A stretch of 64,000 nucleotides of DNA from Agrococcus jejuensis (GCF_900099705.1 NZ_LT629695.1:1426001-1490000), one strand, 5' to 3'; shown: positions 44,455 through 52,334, numbered from the stretch's first letter. Numbers and translations are program-made. Notes: generated by a model not told the origin, from the letters alone.

Positions 44455-45402
44455 TCAGCCGAGCAGCGGCGCCGCGAGCGGGAAGAGCCAGATGAGGTCG
44501 GGGTTGCGGCCGACGACGATGGCGAGGAACACGACGACGTCGAACAGCAGGTGCACCGTGACGACGTAGAGCAGGTTGCGCTTCGACAGGTTGAAGATGA
44601 GGCCCTGGATGAGCGCGAACGGGATCGTGAGCAGCGGACCCCACGACTGGTAGCCGAGCTCCCACAGGAACGACACGAAGATCGTCGCCTGCAGCACGTT
44701 CGCCACCCACAGCGGGAAGTGGCGCAGCAGCAGCGTGAAGACGATGCAGATGAAGAAGAGCTCGTCCCACAACCCCACGGCGTTGACGCCGACGAAGAAG
44801 CGGGCGACCTCGCCGCCGTCGGCGAGCTCGGGCCAGTTGAGGTAGACGCCCGAGCCGAGGAAGTAGGCGGGGAGGATGAGGTAGGCGGCGACGATCACGA
44901 CGGCGACGTACGTCCACTGCGCGCGCGTCCAGCGGCCGCCGCGCCACGGGAACGCGATGCTGCGCTCCTTGTAGATCAGGCGCGTGATGACGACCGGGAT
45001 CACGATGGCGAGGCCGAGGATGACCGTGAAGCGCGCGACGCCCGCCCACGACACGTCGGCCTTCAGCTCGACGAGGCTGATGACGGTGAGGCTCGCGGCG
45101 ATGGCGGCGAGGTCGGCGCCGAGGCGCCGTGACAGGCCAGCGCGGTCGGTGAGGATGCCACCGGCGACGCCCGCGAGCAGGATGACGTAGCCGGGGATCG
45201 ACTCGAGGAACCCGAACAGCACGACCGCCGACAGCGACACGAGCGCCGCGGGCACGATCGCGAGCGGATGCGTCGCGGCGGGGTCGGGGTGGGCTGACGC
45301 GCCGGACTCGGCCGGCGTCTCGGCGGCGCTCGCGCTGGTGGCTGCGGACGCGCCGGCGTCGGCTTCCGAGGGCTGCGGCTCCGTGGCCTCCGACGCGGTC
45401 AC
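44455..45402 (-). CDS. CPBP-like membrane protein, degenerate motifs
   Basis: A 315-residue protein with a disordered Ala/Ser/Glu-rich N-terminus (about 1-45) and about eight membrane spans. The order resembles CPBP (CAAX-type) intramembrane proteases: motif 1 region LWDELFFICIVF, motif 2 region FLWELGYQ, motif 3 region TVHLLFDVVVF. The canonical EExxxR is reduced to DE without the Arg, so proteolytic activity is doubtful. The GTG start lies six bases from a TAGGGT box. Confidence 0.75.
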   Translation of the reverse strand: MTASEATEPQPSEADAGASAATSASAAETPAESGASAHPDPAATHPLAIVPAALVSLSAVVLFGFLESIPGYVILLAGVAGGILTDRAGLSRRLGADLAAIAASLTVISLVELKADVSWAGVARFTVILGLAIVIPVVITRLIYKERSIAFPWRGGRWTRAQWTYVAVVIVAAYLILPAYFLGSGVYLNWPELADGGEVARFFVGVNAVGLWDELFFICIVFTLLLRHFPLWVANVLQATIFVSFLWELGYQSWGPLLTIPFALIQGLIFNLSKRNLLYVVTVHLLFDVVVFLAIVVGRNPDLIWLFPLAAPLLG

Positions 45403-45408
45403 GCCTCC

Positions 45409-45414
45409 ACCCTA
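45409..45414 (-). promoter_or_regulatory. leaderless -10 box
   Basis: TAGGGT six bases before the GTG at 45402. Confidence 0.5.
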
Positions 45415-45466
45415 CGAGGCGCGCCTGTCGGCACGCCGGGCGCGCCCCGCCGAATCCGCGGGATCC

Positions 45467-45525
45467 CCACCAGCTGGTCGAGGAGCGCGCGAGCCCGCAG
45501 GGCGAGCACGCGTCACGAGACCCGC
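45467..45525. repeat. family-B repeat, single copy
   Basis: CCACCAGCTGGTCGAGGAG, then CGCGCGAGCCCGCAGGGCGAG and GTCACGAGACC, as in the pair at 27980-28150. Confidence 0.75.
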
Positions 45526-45553
45526 CGACCCTGCAGATCCGGCGCGTCCCGAA

Positions 45554-45659
45554 GACCGCTCCTCGAGGTGCGAACGAAGTGAGCCTCGAAAGGTGCCCTG
45601 CGGCGACGCCGGGGCACCTTTCGAGGCTCGCCCAGGGGCTCGCACCTCAAGGAGCGGTC
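45554..45659. repeat. family-A inverted pair
   Basis: GACCGCTCCTCGAGGTGCGA...CTCGAAAGGTGCCC (45554-45597) and its reverse complement GGGCACCTTTCGAGGCTCGC...CAAGGAGCGGTC (45612-45659) could form a stem of about 40 bp. Confidence 0.8.
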
Positions 45660-45706
45660 ATTGCGACGCGGACATCCCGCCGCGGCGCGATGGCGGTCAG
45701 CGCGCC

Positions 45707-46375
45707 TCAGCCCCTCGCGACCAGCGCGTCCAACGCCTCGCCGATCGGCGTCGCGCCCGTGTTCACCTCGACGATCGCCTTCGTCAGCGCAGGGCGCTCG
45801 AGCACCGCAGCCACGAGCGCGGCCACGTCGGCGCGCGAGATCGTGCCGGACTCGACCGACGCATCCAGCTGCCGCACCTCGACCGCACCGGTCGGCTCGT
45901 CGAGCGTGAGCCCGCTCGGGCGCAGGATGACCCAGTCGAGCGCCGACGCGGCGAGCGCGGCGTCGGCATCGGACTTCGCGTCGGCGTACGCGCGGAACGA
46001 CGAGTCGGCGGGCACGCCATGGTCGGGTCCGGCGCCGAAGTACGACACCATCACGTACCGCGTCGCGCCCGCGGCCTGCGCGGCATGCATCGAGCGCACG
46101 GCGGCGTCGCGGTCGACCGCGGTCGTGCGCGCGGCGTCGCCGCCGCCTGCACCGGCCGACCAGACGACCGCATCCGAGCCCTGCAGCAGCTGCGTGAGGG
46201 CGGCGGCGTCCATCGACTCGACGTCGGCGACGACGGGCGTCGCACCCGCGGCGACGACGTCGGCCTCGTGGTCGGGGTTGCGGATGATCGAGCGCACCTC
46301 GTGGCCGGCCTGCGCGAGCAGGGGCGCCGCGAGCAGCGCGACCTTGCCGTGGCCTCCGATGATCGTGATCTGCAT
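45707..46375 (-). CDS. NAD(P)-binding (atypical SDR/NmrA-like) protein
   Basis: A 222-residue Rossmann protein: ITIIGGHGKVALLAAPLL (dinucleotide-binding), DAVVWSAGAGGG and YVMVSYFGAG, then WVILRPSGLTLDEPTG. Relatives act as NAD(P)H-dependent reductases or redox sensors. The ATG at 46375 directly overlaps the fgd stop (TGATG) and has AAGGGAG upstream; ATG 46378 is the alternative. The operon with fgd hints at an F420/NADP-linked redox role (inference). Confidence 0.85.
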   Translation of the reverse strand: MQITIIGGHGKVALLAAPLLAQAGHEVRSIIRNPDHEADVVAAGATPVVADVESMDAAALTQLLQGSDAVVWSAGAGGGDAARTTAVDRDAAVRSMHAAQAAGATRYVMVSYFGAGPDHGVPADSSFRAYADAKSDADAALAASALDWVILRPSGLTLDEPTGAVEVRQLDASVESGTISRADVAALVAAVLERPALTKAIVEVNTGATPIGEALDALVARG

Positions 46376-47379
46376 CATGCTCCCTTCTCGAGCAGCGGCA
46401 GCACGTCCTCGGCGAACTGGTCGAGGAAGCGCTGCTGGTCGTGGCCCGGCCCGTGGAAGACCAGGTGGGTGAAGCCGAGGTCGACGTAGTGCTGGATGGC
46501 GGCGGCCGTCTCCTCGGGGTCCGACGAGACGATCCAGCGCTTCGCGACCTGCTCGATCGGCAGCTCGTCGGCGAGGCGCTGCATCTCGGTGGGCGAGTGC
46601 ACCGACTGCTTCTGCTCGGGCGTCAGCGACAGCGCCGCCCAGAAGCGCGTGTTCTCGAGCGCGCGCTCGGGGTCGCGGTCGTACGACACCTTGATCTCGA
46701 TCATGCGGTCGACGTCCGCATCCGTGCGGCCGCCCTTCGCGATCCCCTCCTCGAGGTTGGGGATGATCGTCTCCTGGTAGTAGGCGTCGCCCTTGCCGGA
46801 GGTGCAGATGTGACCGTCGCCGACCCGGCCGGCGTAGCGCGTCGTGGCGGGGCCGCCGCCGGCGACGTAGATCGGGATGCGCTCGTGCGGCTTGTCGTAG
46901 ATGGTCGCGCCGTCGGTGGAGTAGTGCTCGCCCTCGAAGGTGACGAGATCCTCCTTCCACAGCTGGCGGATGAGGCGCACGGCCTCGCGCAGGCGCGCGA
47001 AGCGCTCGGGGCCGTCGGGGAACTCGACGCCGATCGCGTGCTCGTTGAGCGCCTCGCCCGTGCCGACGCCGAGGATGAAGCGGCCAGGATGCACCTGGCC
47101 GAGCGTGCCGAACGCCTGCGCGATGACCGCCGGGTGGTAGCGCAGCGTGGGGGTGAGCACGCTCGTGCCGAGCACGATGCTGCTCGTGCGCTCGGCGGCC
47201 ATGCCGAGCCACGTGAGCGCGTTGGGCGCGTGACCGCCCTCGTGCCGCCAGGGCTGCAGGTGGTCGGAGATGAAGGCCGAGTCGAACCCGACGCGCTCGG
47301 CCTCGACCACGAGGTCGAGGAGCTCGGCGGGCGTGAACTGCTCGGCGCTGGCCTTGTATCCGTAGCGCATGCTCCCCAT
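46375..47379 (-). CDS. fgd: F420-dependent glucose-6-phosphate dehydrogenase
   Basis: A 334-residue luciferase-like TIM barrel. The run [56 protein letters not shown] and [14 protein letters not shown] matches mycobacterial FGD closely, including the His/Trp F420-site residues. It oxidises glucose-6-phosphate and yields reduced F420 for other enzymes. The ATG at 47379 is favoured by a GAGAGGG site at proper distance; ATG 47370 is three codons later. It is coupled to an NAD(P)-binding gene. Confidence 0.9.
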   Translation of the reverse strand: MGSMRYGYKASAEQFTPAELLDLVVEAERVGFDSAFISDHLQPWRHEGGHAPNALTWLGMAAERTSSIVLGTSVLTPTLRYHPAVIAQAFGTLGQVHPGRFILGVGTGEALNEHAIGVEFPDGPERFARLREAVRLIRQLWKEDLVTFEGEHYSTDGATIYDKPHERIPIYVAGGGPATTRYAGRVGDGHICTSGKGDAYYQETIIPNLEEGIAKGGRTDADVDRMIEIKVSYDRDPERALENTRFWAALSLTPEQKQSVHSPTEMQRLADELPIEQVAKRWIVSSDPEETAAAIQHYVDLGFTHLVFHGPGHDQQRFLDQFAEDVLPLLEKGA

Positions 47380-47506
47380 GCTGCACCCTCTCCGTCGTCG
47401 TCGTGCGGGTCGGCGTCGTGCCTGTCGCGCGGTGCGCGCGCGTGCTATCGCCGCCCTCCCCAGGTGCAACGGGTCGGGCGGGTGGGCATTCCGCGGGCCC
47501 CGCGCC

Positions 47507-47616
47507 TCACGTCGATTGGCCACTTCTTGCGGTGACTGGTCGCAGTTGCACCACACTGGTCGCAGCTTCGGTGCAATGGCGACCAGTCGAGCGGAAGCTG
47601 CGACCAGTCAGCGGGG
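47507..47616. repeat. family-C repeat cluster
   Basis: Divergent units ATTGGCCACTTCTTGCGG and GTGACTGGTCGCAG, then inverted GCGACCAGTCGAGCGGAAGC and TGCGACCAGTCAGCG, ending at the stop of the MarR gene. Confidence 0.8.
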
Positions 47617-47617
47617 C

Positions 47618-48265
47618 TCAGGCGCGGGGCCAGGCGGCGACGACGCGGGCGAGGAGGGCCGCGAGCTGCTGACGCTCGGACGGCTCGAGGGCAGCGAGCG
47701 CCTCCGCGACCGGTGCCGCGCGGCGCTCGCGGTGCTCGTCGGCGTGACCGCGGCCCTTGGCCGTCACGACGATGCGCGTGCGCCGCGCATCCGACGGGTC
47801 GGGCTCGCGCCGCACGAGCCCCTCGTGCTGCAGCATCTGCACGACGCGGGATGCGCGCGGCTGGTCGATGCCGATCGCGGCGCCGAGGTCGGTGATCGAC
47901 ATGGGCTCGTCGGATGCGGCGAGCACGGCGAGGGCACGGTGCACGGCCATCATGCGTCCGCGTCCTCCGGGGCCTCGGCCGTGCGGACCGTGGCCGCGAT
48001 GCGCGTCGTCGCCGTTCGAGTCCGCGTCGTGCGGCCACCCGCCACGGTCTCCGCGGCCGAAGGGCGGCGGGCCGCCGAACGGGCCGGGGCCACCGAACGG
48101 AGCGCCGGCCTCCGCATCTCCCGGCCCACGGCCACGACCCCGCATCCACGGGCCGCCCGGGCCGGGCACGCCTCGCCCGCGGCGCAGGATCGCGAGGGCG
48201 TCGAGCGCATCGGCGACGGCTGCGACGGATTCGTCGGATGCGGGGTCTTGACGTGGCGGGCGCAT
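47618..48265 (-). CDS. MarR-family regulator with Gly/Pro/Phe-rich insert
   Basis: A 215-residue protein. The C-terminal 110 residues are a MarR winged helix (VHRALAVLAASDEPMSITDL, RASRVVQMLQHEGLVRREP, TRIVVTAKG). The N-terminal 105 residues are unusual: Gly/Pro/Phe repeats (FGGPGPFGGPPPFGRGDRGG) and His/Gly stretches. The divergent neighbour has similar GFGP repeats. Start ATG 48265 follows an AGGA site by eight bases; ATG 48274 is possible. The operator candidate overlaps the start. Confidence 0.85.
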   Translation of the reverse strand: MRPPRQDPASDESVAAVADALDALAILRRGRGVPGPGGPWMRGRGRGPGDAEAGAPFGGPGPFGGPPPFGRGDRGGWPHDADSNGDDAHRGHGPHGRGPGGRGRMMAVHRALAVLAASDEPMSITDLGAAIGIDQPRASRVVQMLQHEGLVRREPDPSDARRTRIVVTAKGRGHADEHRERRAAPVAEALAALEPSERQQLAALLARVVAAWPRA

Positions 48266-48305
48266 GCATGTCATCCTACATATGCATGCACTTCGACATG
48301 CACTT
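48265..48305. promoter_or_regulatory. operator candidate of the MarR gene
   Basis: An imperfect palindrome TGCATGT...ACATATGCA (48265-48286) and direct repeats ATGCACTT at 48286-48293 and 48298-48305 (12 bp apart) sit in the divergent MarR/His-rich promoter region, unusually AT-rich for this genome. Confidence 0.4.
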
Positions 48306-48418
48306 GCGATGCGACAGGAACGGTCGCCGCATCCGCCCCTCGACTCCATCGAGCCGCGGACGCCCGACCCGACGCCACCCAGGCGCCCGGCATCGCCGAA
48401 GATCCTGAAGGAGCCATC

Positions 48419-49039
48419 TTGAGCACCCACGACATCCAGAACGAGTCCACGCCCGAGCCGCGCGACGAGCGCCGCTGCGAGCACCCCCACGCCGGCCACC
48501 CGCACGGCGAGCACCCGCACCGCGGCCACGGCCGCACGGGCTTCGGCCCCGGCCACCGCGGCTTCGGCCCGGAGGCAGCGGGCGACGAGCGCGACGAGCG
48601 CGACGAGCGCACGCCGCTCGACGACCGCCGTCCCTTCGGCCGCGGCATGCACCCCGGCCGTGCGTTCGGCCGCCCCATCGGTCACGGCGGCCGCGGCTTC
48701 GGCCCTCGTCCGTTCGGCCCGGGCTTCGGCCCGCGCCCCTTCGGCCCCGGCTTCGGCCCCGGCCGTCCTGCCGACGGCGAGCGGATGCGCGACGAGCGCG
48801 CCGACCACCGCGGCGCCCGCGGCCGGCAGCGCCGGCTCGACCGCCGCATCCTGCGCACCGCGCGCATCGTGGCGTTCGCCGAGCACCGCTCGGGCCGCGA
48901 GGCCGTCGAGCGCACGATGGCGGCGAGCGTGAGCCACGCCGACCACGAGGCGACGATGCGCACCCTGCGCACCATCGCTCGCGCCGTGCGCGCCGAGCAC
49001 CTGCCCGAGCGCGGCCACGGCCGACGCCACCAGGGCTGA
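48419..49039 (+). CDS. His/Gly/Phe-rich protein divergent from MarR
   Basis: A 206-residue protein, unknown family. Residues 20-45 carry HPHAGHPHGEHPHRGHG, a likely metal-binding His repeat; residues 45-120 contain GFGPRPFGPGFGPRPFGPGF repeats; the basic C-terminal 70 residues are helical (ILRTARIVAFAEHRSGREAV). No signal peptide. The start is TTG at 48419, six bases after AAGGAG. It faces a MarR gene with the same kind of low-complexity sequence, so the pair probably co-evolved. Confidence 0.75.
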   Translation: MSTHDIQNESTPEPRDERRCEHPHAGHPHGEHPHRGHGRTGFGPGHRGFGPEAAGDERDERDERTPLDDRRPFGRGMHPGRAFGRPIGHGGRGFGPRPFGPGFGPRPFGPGFGPGRPADGERMRDERADHRGARGRQRRLDRRILRTARIVAFAEHRSGREAVERTMAASVSHADHEATMRTLRTIARAVRAEHLPERGHGRRHQG

Positions 49040-49049
49040 CCCATCCAGC

Positions 49050-49083
49050 ACGACGGGCCGCACCGCGAGGTGCGGCCCGTCGT
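49050..49083 (+). terminator. hairpin terminator
   Basis: A perfect 15-bp stem ACGACGGGCCGCACC / GGTGCGGCCCGTCGT with GCGA loop, 11 bases past the His-rich gene stop. Confidence 0.75.
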
Positions 49084-49096
49084 CGTGCCCGGCGGA

Positions 49097-49157
49097 ATGT
49101 GCGCGAATCCGAGGCCATGTGGCGCTGAGCGCCGCAAGAGCCTGGATTCGCGCACAT
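49097..49157. repeat. family-D hairpin
   Basis: 14-bp arms ATGTGCGCGAATCC (49097-49110) and GGATTCGCGCACAT (49144-49157) around an inner GGCGC-TGA-GCGCC hairpin. Confidence 0.8.
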
Positions 49158-49185
49158 CTCGCCGCGCACCCGTCGGTCACGCGAG

Positions 49186-49253
49186 GAGATGTGCACCTGA
49201 GCGACACGGCAGGCCCGCATGCGCGGATGGTCGCCCGCTCACGTGCACATCTC
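49186..49253. repeat. family-D hairpin
   Basis: 18-nt arms with one mismatch: GAGATGTGCACCTGAGCG (49186-49203) and CGCTCACGTGCACATCTC (49236-49253), ending 13 bases before the next ATG, so it could also affect translation of that gene. Confidence 0.8.
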
Positions 49254-49266
49254 CCATATTGGAGCC

Positions 49267-49776
49267 ATGGAGCCAGCGCCCATCACCAGCATCGAGCTGC
49301 TGCTCGACGCCGACGCCGAGGCCGCCGTGCGCGCCGAATGGGATGCGCTCGCCGCGGCCGGGCTGTCGAGCATGGCGCCGCACACGTCGCCGTCGAACCG
49401 TCCGCACGTCACGCTGCTCGCGCGGCGCGGGGGCGTGCCGCATCCGCTCGCCCTACCCGACGATGCGCTGCCGGTGCCGCTCGTGCTGGGCGCGCCGCTG
49501 CTGTTCGGCGACGGCGACCGGCGCGTGCTCGTGCGCTCGGTGGTGCCGTCAGCGGCGCTGCTCGCGCTGCAGGCCGCGGTGCGGGATGCGGCGGGCGCCG
49601 GCGACGACGTCGACCACATGGCGCCCGGCACGTGGACGCCGCACGTCACGCTCGCGCGACGCCTGCGCCTCGCGGACCTCGAGCGTGCGCTGCCGCTCGT
49701 CGGCGGCGAGCTCGCATGCGAGGGCGTCGCCCTGCGTCGATGGGACGCGGGCACGCGCACGGTGACGGCGCTCTGA
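49267..49776 (+). CDS. 2'-5' RNA ligase-family (2H phosphoesterase) protein
   Basis: A 169-residue protein with two HxT motifs: RPHVTLLAR (about 46) and TPHVTLARR (about 124), the catalytic pair of the 2H phosphoesterase fold. Possible substrates are 2',3'-cyclic phosphates at RNA ends. A family-D hairpin lies immediately upstream, and ATTGGAGCC directly precedes the ATG. Confidence 0.82.
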   Translation: MEPAPITSIELLLDADAEAAVRAEWDALAAAGLSSMAPHTSPSNRPHVTLLARRGGVPHPLALPDDALPVPLVLGAPLLFGDGDRRVLVRSVVPSAALLALQAAVRDAAGAGDDVDHMAPGTWTPHVTLARRLRLADLERALPLVGGELACEGVALRRWDAGTRTVTAL

Positions 49777-49802
49777 CGCGTCGGCGCTGGGCCATCGCGT
49801 CG

Positions 49803-49925
49803 TCGATTGGCGCACATTGGCGCCAATCGAGCGGGTTCCGACGCAGAACGTGACCACTCGATCGCAGAAGGTGGCCAATCACCGCACGAAGTCGCCAATC
49901 AGCGCAGGAATCGGCCGATCGACGA
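49803..49925. repeat. family-C repeat with 20-bp tandem units
   Basis: An inverted ATTGGCGCACATTGGCGCCAAT core leads into four head-to-tail ~20-bp units beginning CGCAGAAC, CGCAGAAG, CGCACGAA and CGCAGGAA and ending in GACCACTC / GGCCAATC / CGCCAATC / GGCCGATC (about 49840-49922). It lies between two convergent genes. Confidence 0.85.
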
Positions 49926-49945
49926 TCGGCAGCCCCGCCCGCGCG

Positions 49946-50542
49946 TCAGTCCTCCAGCGGCGCCGGGGGGACGGGCGTGAGGTGGAACGACGCGAACGAG
50001 CGGCTCGCCGTCGGGCCGCGCTGACCCTGGTAGCGGTTCTTGTTGTCGCCAGTGCCGTAGGGGTGCTCCGACGGGCTCGTCAGCTGGAAGTAGCAGATCT
50101 GCCCGATCTTCATGCCGGGCCACAGCTTCACGGGCAGCGTCGACACGTTCGCGAGCTCGAGCGTCACGTGACCCGAGAATCCGGGGTCGATGAAGCCGGC
50201 GGTCGAGTGCGTCAGCAGACCGAGGCGGCCGAGCGACGACTTGCCCTCGAGTCGGGCGGCGACGTCGGCGGGCAGCGAGACGCGCTCGAACGTCGCGCCG
50301 AGCACGAACTCGCCGGGGTGCAGGATGAACGCCTCGCCGTCGGGGGTGTCGACGAGTCGCGTGAGCTCGGGCTGGTCGATCGACGGATCGATGAACGGGT
50401 ACCGGTGGTTGTCGAACAGCCGGAACTGCCGGTCGAGCCGCACGTCGACGCTCGACGGCTGCACCATCGACGGGTCGAACGGGTCGAGGCCCAGCTCGCC
50501 GGAGTCCAGACGGGCACGGATGTCGCGGTCGCTGAGCAGCAC
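49946..50542 (-). CDS. dcd: dCTP deaminase
   Basis: A 198-residue trimeric dUTPase-fold enzyme. [57 protein letters not shown] and [14 protein letters not shown] are hallmark blocks; the Glu following the Gly of [12 protein letters not shown] is catalytic. Some actinobacterial relatives go directly to dUMP; the sequence alone does not decide. The GTG start is six bases from a TAGGCT box. Confidence 0.94.
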   Translation of the reverse strand: MLLSDRDIRARLDSGELGLDPFDPSMVQPSSVDVRLDRQFRLFDNHRYPFIDPSIDQPELTRLVDTPDGEAFILHPGEFVLGATFERVSLPADVAARLEGKSSLGRLGLLTHSTAGFIDPGFSGHVTLELANVSTLPVKLWPGMKIGQICYFQLTSPSEHPYGTGDNKNRYQGQRGPTASRSFASFHLTPVPPAPLED

Positions 50543-50548
50543 GGGTCG

Positions 50549-50554
50549 AGCCTA
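50549..50554 (-). promoter_or_regulatory. leaderless -10 box
   Basis: TAGGCT six bases before the GTG at 50542. Confidence 0.5.
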
Positions 50555-50581
50555 TGCCGTGCCGCGCCCCACATCCGAAGG

Positions 50582-50763
50582 GGTGACTGGTCGCTCGTGG
50601 TGGGGAATGGTCGCTCGTTGCACCCACGAGTGACGACTCGATCCCCACCAGTGACCAGTCGACACCACGAGTGACCAGTCAGCACCACCAGTGACCAGTC
50701 AGCACCACCAGTGACCAGTCAGCACCACCAGTGACCAGTCAGCACCACGAGCGACCGGTCGCG
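50582..50763. repeat. family-C array: six exact 20-bp units plus inverted copies
   Basis: Units GTGACCAGTC-AGCACCACCA start at 50651, 50671, 50691, 50711, 50731 and 50751 (last degenerate, GCGACCGGTC). On the left GTGACTGGTCGCTCGTGGTG and AATGGTCGCTCGTTGC are inverted counterparts. There are no spacers, so it is not CRISPR. It lies between two divergent genes. Confidence 0.9.
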
Positions 50764-50812
50764 GGATTGACGCCCGAGCGCCGAGCGCGGATCGTGGATG
50801 CAGGAGGTCGCC

Positions 50813-51175
50813 ATGCCCGCATCCGTGCCCGGCAGTCCCGCGCCGAGGAGCCCGGGGCTCGCGCTGCTCGTCGAGCAGGTCGCCCGCGTCGTCGCCCGCG
50901 CCCGCGCGCAGCAGGGCGATGCTGCGGTGCACGACCGCATCGACTCAGCGATCACGCCCGAGGATGCCGCGACCGCTGCCCGCGTGCTGCGCACGCTCGG
51001 CCGCGAGCTCGGCGAGACGCCGCTCGACCTCGGCGCGCTCGACGCTCGCCTGCGGTCGATCGCGCGCGACGCGAGCGGCGACGCACCAGCCACGCCCGAC
51101 GCGGAGCAGCCGAAGGCGCCGCGTCCCGTGCCGCCGACGGGTCTGCGGTCCGCGATGCGCGGTCGTCGCAACTGA
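50813..51175 (+). CDS. hypothetical protein
   Basis: A 120-residue soluble protein, helical in the middle (LALLVEQVARVVARARAQQG...AITPEDAATAARVLRTLG), Pro-rich and basic at the end. Not recognised. The ATG at 50813 is preferred to that at 50798 because AGGAGG lies five bases upstream. Confidence 0.6.
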   Translation: MPASVPGSPAPRSPGLALLVEQVARVVARARAQQGDAAVHDRIDSAITPEDAATAARVLRTLGRELGETPLDLGALDARLRSIARDASGDAPATPDAEQPKAPRPVPPTGLRSAMRGRRN

Positions 51176-51311
51176 CGACTCGGCGGCGCCGAGCGCGCCC
51201 GGCACCCCGCCCCGAGCGGGCTGACGCACCGCGATGCGCACGCAGCGCCGCCTCGGGTGCGCATCGCGCTCGAGCGCCCGCTCCGTACGCATCCGCGCGG
51301 GCGGACGCGCC

Positions 51312-52157
51312 TCAGCGCTTCGACGCCCAGACGCCGCGCGCGATCGAGAAGACGCCGTACGCGCCGATCCCGAGCCCGACGACGAGCAGCAGCACGACGC
51401 CGAACGGCAGCTGCTGCAGCGACTTCAGCGCATCGTCGAGCCCGCCGGCCTGCGACGGGTCGTGCGCGATCGCGGCGGCGACGAACAGCACCCCGACGAC
51501 GGCGATCGCGACGCCCTTCGCGACGTAGCCGACGACGCCGAGCGCCATGGCAGCCCGCCGTGCCGACGCCGGCGGCGAAATGTGCTTCTCGAACGAGCGA
51601 CGCACGCCCATCACGACGAACGCGATGCCGATCGCGAGGATCCCGACGCCCACGATGCCGACGAGCACCTGGCCGAGCGGCTGCGCCATGAGCTGGCCCG
51701 TGGCCGACTGCGCCTGCTGGTCGCCGTCGCTGCCGCCACCGAGCGCCGTGCGGATGCCCGTGACCGCGACGGCGCCGTAGGCGATCGCCTTCCCGATGCC
51801 CTTCGCGAGCGCCTTCGCCCCGTCGCTCGCGCGCTGCGCGATGCCCTCGAGCACGGCGAAGGCCGCGAGGGCGAGCATCGCGATCGCCACGGCCCACAGG
51901 GCGCCGACGCCCGCGGGCGTCGACGCGAGCGCCTGCATCGCGCCACCCTGGTCGGCCGAGCCGCCACCGGCGCCGACGGCGACCGCCACCACGATGCCGG
52001 CGAGGGCGAGGTGCACGATGCCGTTCGCGACATGCCCGACGCGGGCGGCGACGCGCATCCCCCGGCTGCGCTCGAGGCGGGATGCGTGCCGCTCGGCATC
52101 GTCGGCGGCACCCTTCGCAGCATCGGAGGCGCGGCGCACGTCATGTCGATCGACCAT
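51312..52157 (-). CDS. DUF1206 membrane protein
   Basis: A 281-residue membrane protein with three similar two-span modules, e.g. VGHVANGIVHLALAGIV, GKAIAYGAVAVTGI and VGYVAKGVAIAVVGVLFVAAA, the DUF1206 pattern. Function unknown. The ATG at 52157 (MVDRHDV) is my choice; in-frame GTG/ATG codons exist upstream. Confidence 0.87.
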   Translation of the reverse strand: MVDRHDVRRASDAAKGAADDAERHASRLERSRGMRVAARVGHVANGIVHLALAGIVVAVAVGAGGGSADQGGAMQALASTPAGVGALWAVAIAMLALAAFAVLEGIAQRASDGAKALAKGIGKAIAYGAVAVTGIRTALGGGSDGDQQAQSATGQLMAQPLGQVLVGIVGVGILAIGIAFVVMGVRRSFEKHISPPASARRAAMALGVVGYVAKGVAIAVVGVLFVAAAIAHDPSQAGGLDDALKSLQQLPFGVVLLLVVGLGIGAYGVFSIARGVWASKR

Positions 52158-52334
52158 GTGCTCGACGCTAGCCACGCTGCGGCGGATGCGGCGAGGGGTG
52201 GCGCCGCCGAGCGCACCCGCGTAGCGCATCCGCGCCGACGGATCCTCACAGCATGTCCAGGCAAGGGCCAGCCGGCGTCCAGCGGCCCCTTCCTACGGTG
52301 GAGGCAGTCCCACTGCTCGAAGAGAGGCACCTCC

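Larger units (their letters stand above)
45403..45706. other. 304-bp repeat-filled gap
   Basis: No gene is seen. It holds one family-B copy (45467-45525) and an inverted pair of family-A copies (45554-45659) between the CPBP-like gene start and the stop of the NAD(P)-binding gene. Confidence 0.7.

Noticed and set aside
50582..50763. CRISPR array
   Set aside because: The repeats follow each other directly at 20 bp with no unique spacers, and no cas gene is nearby.
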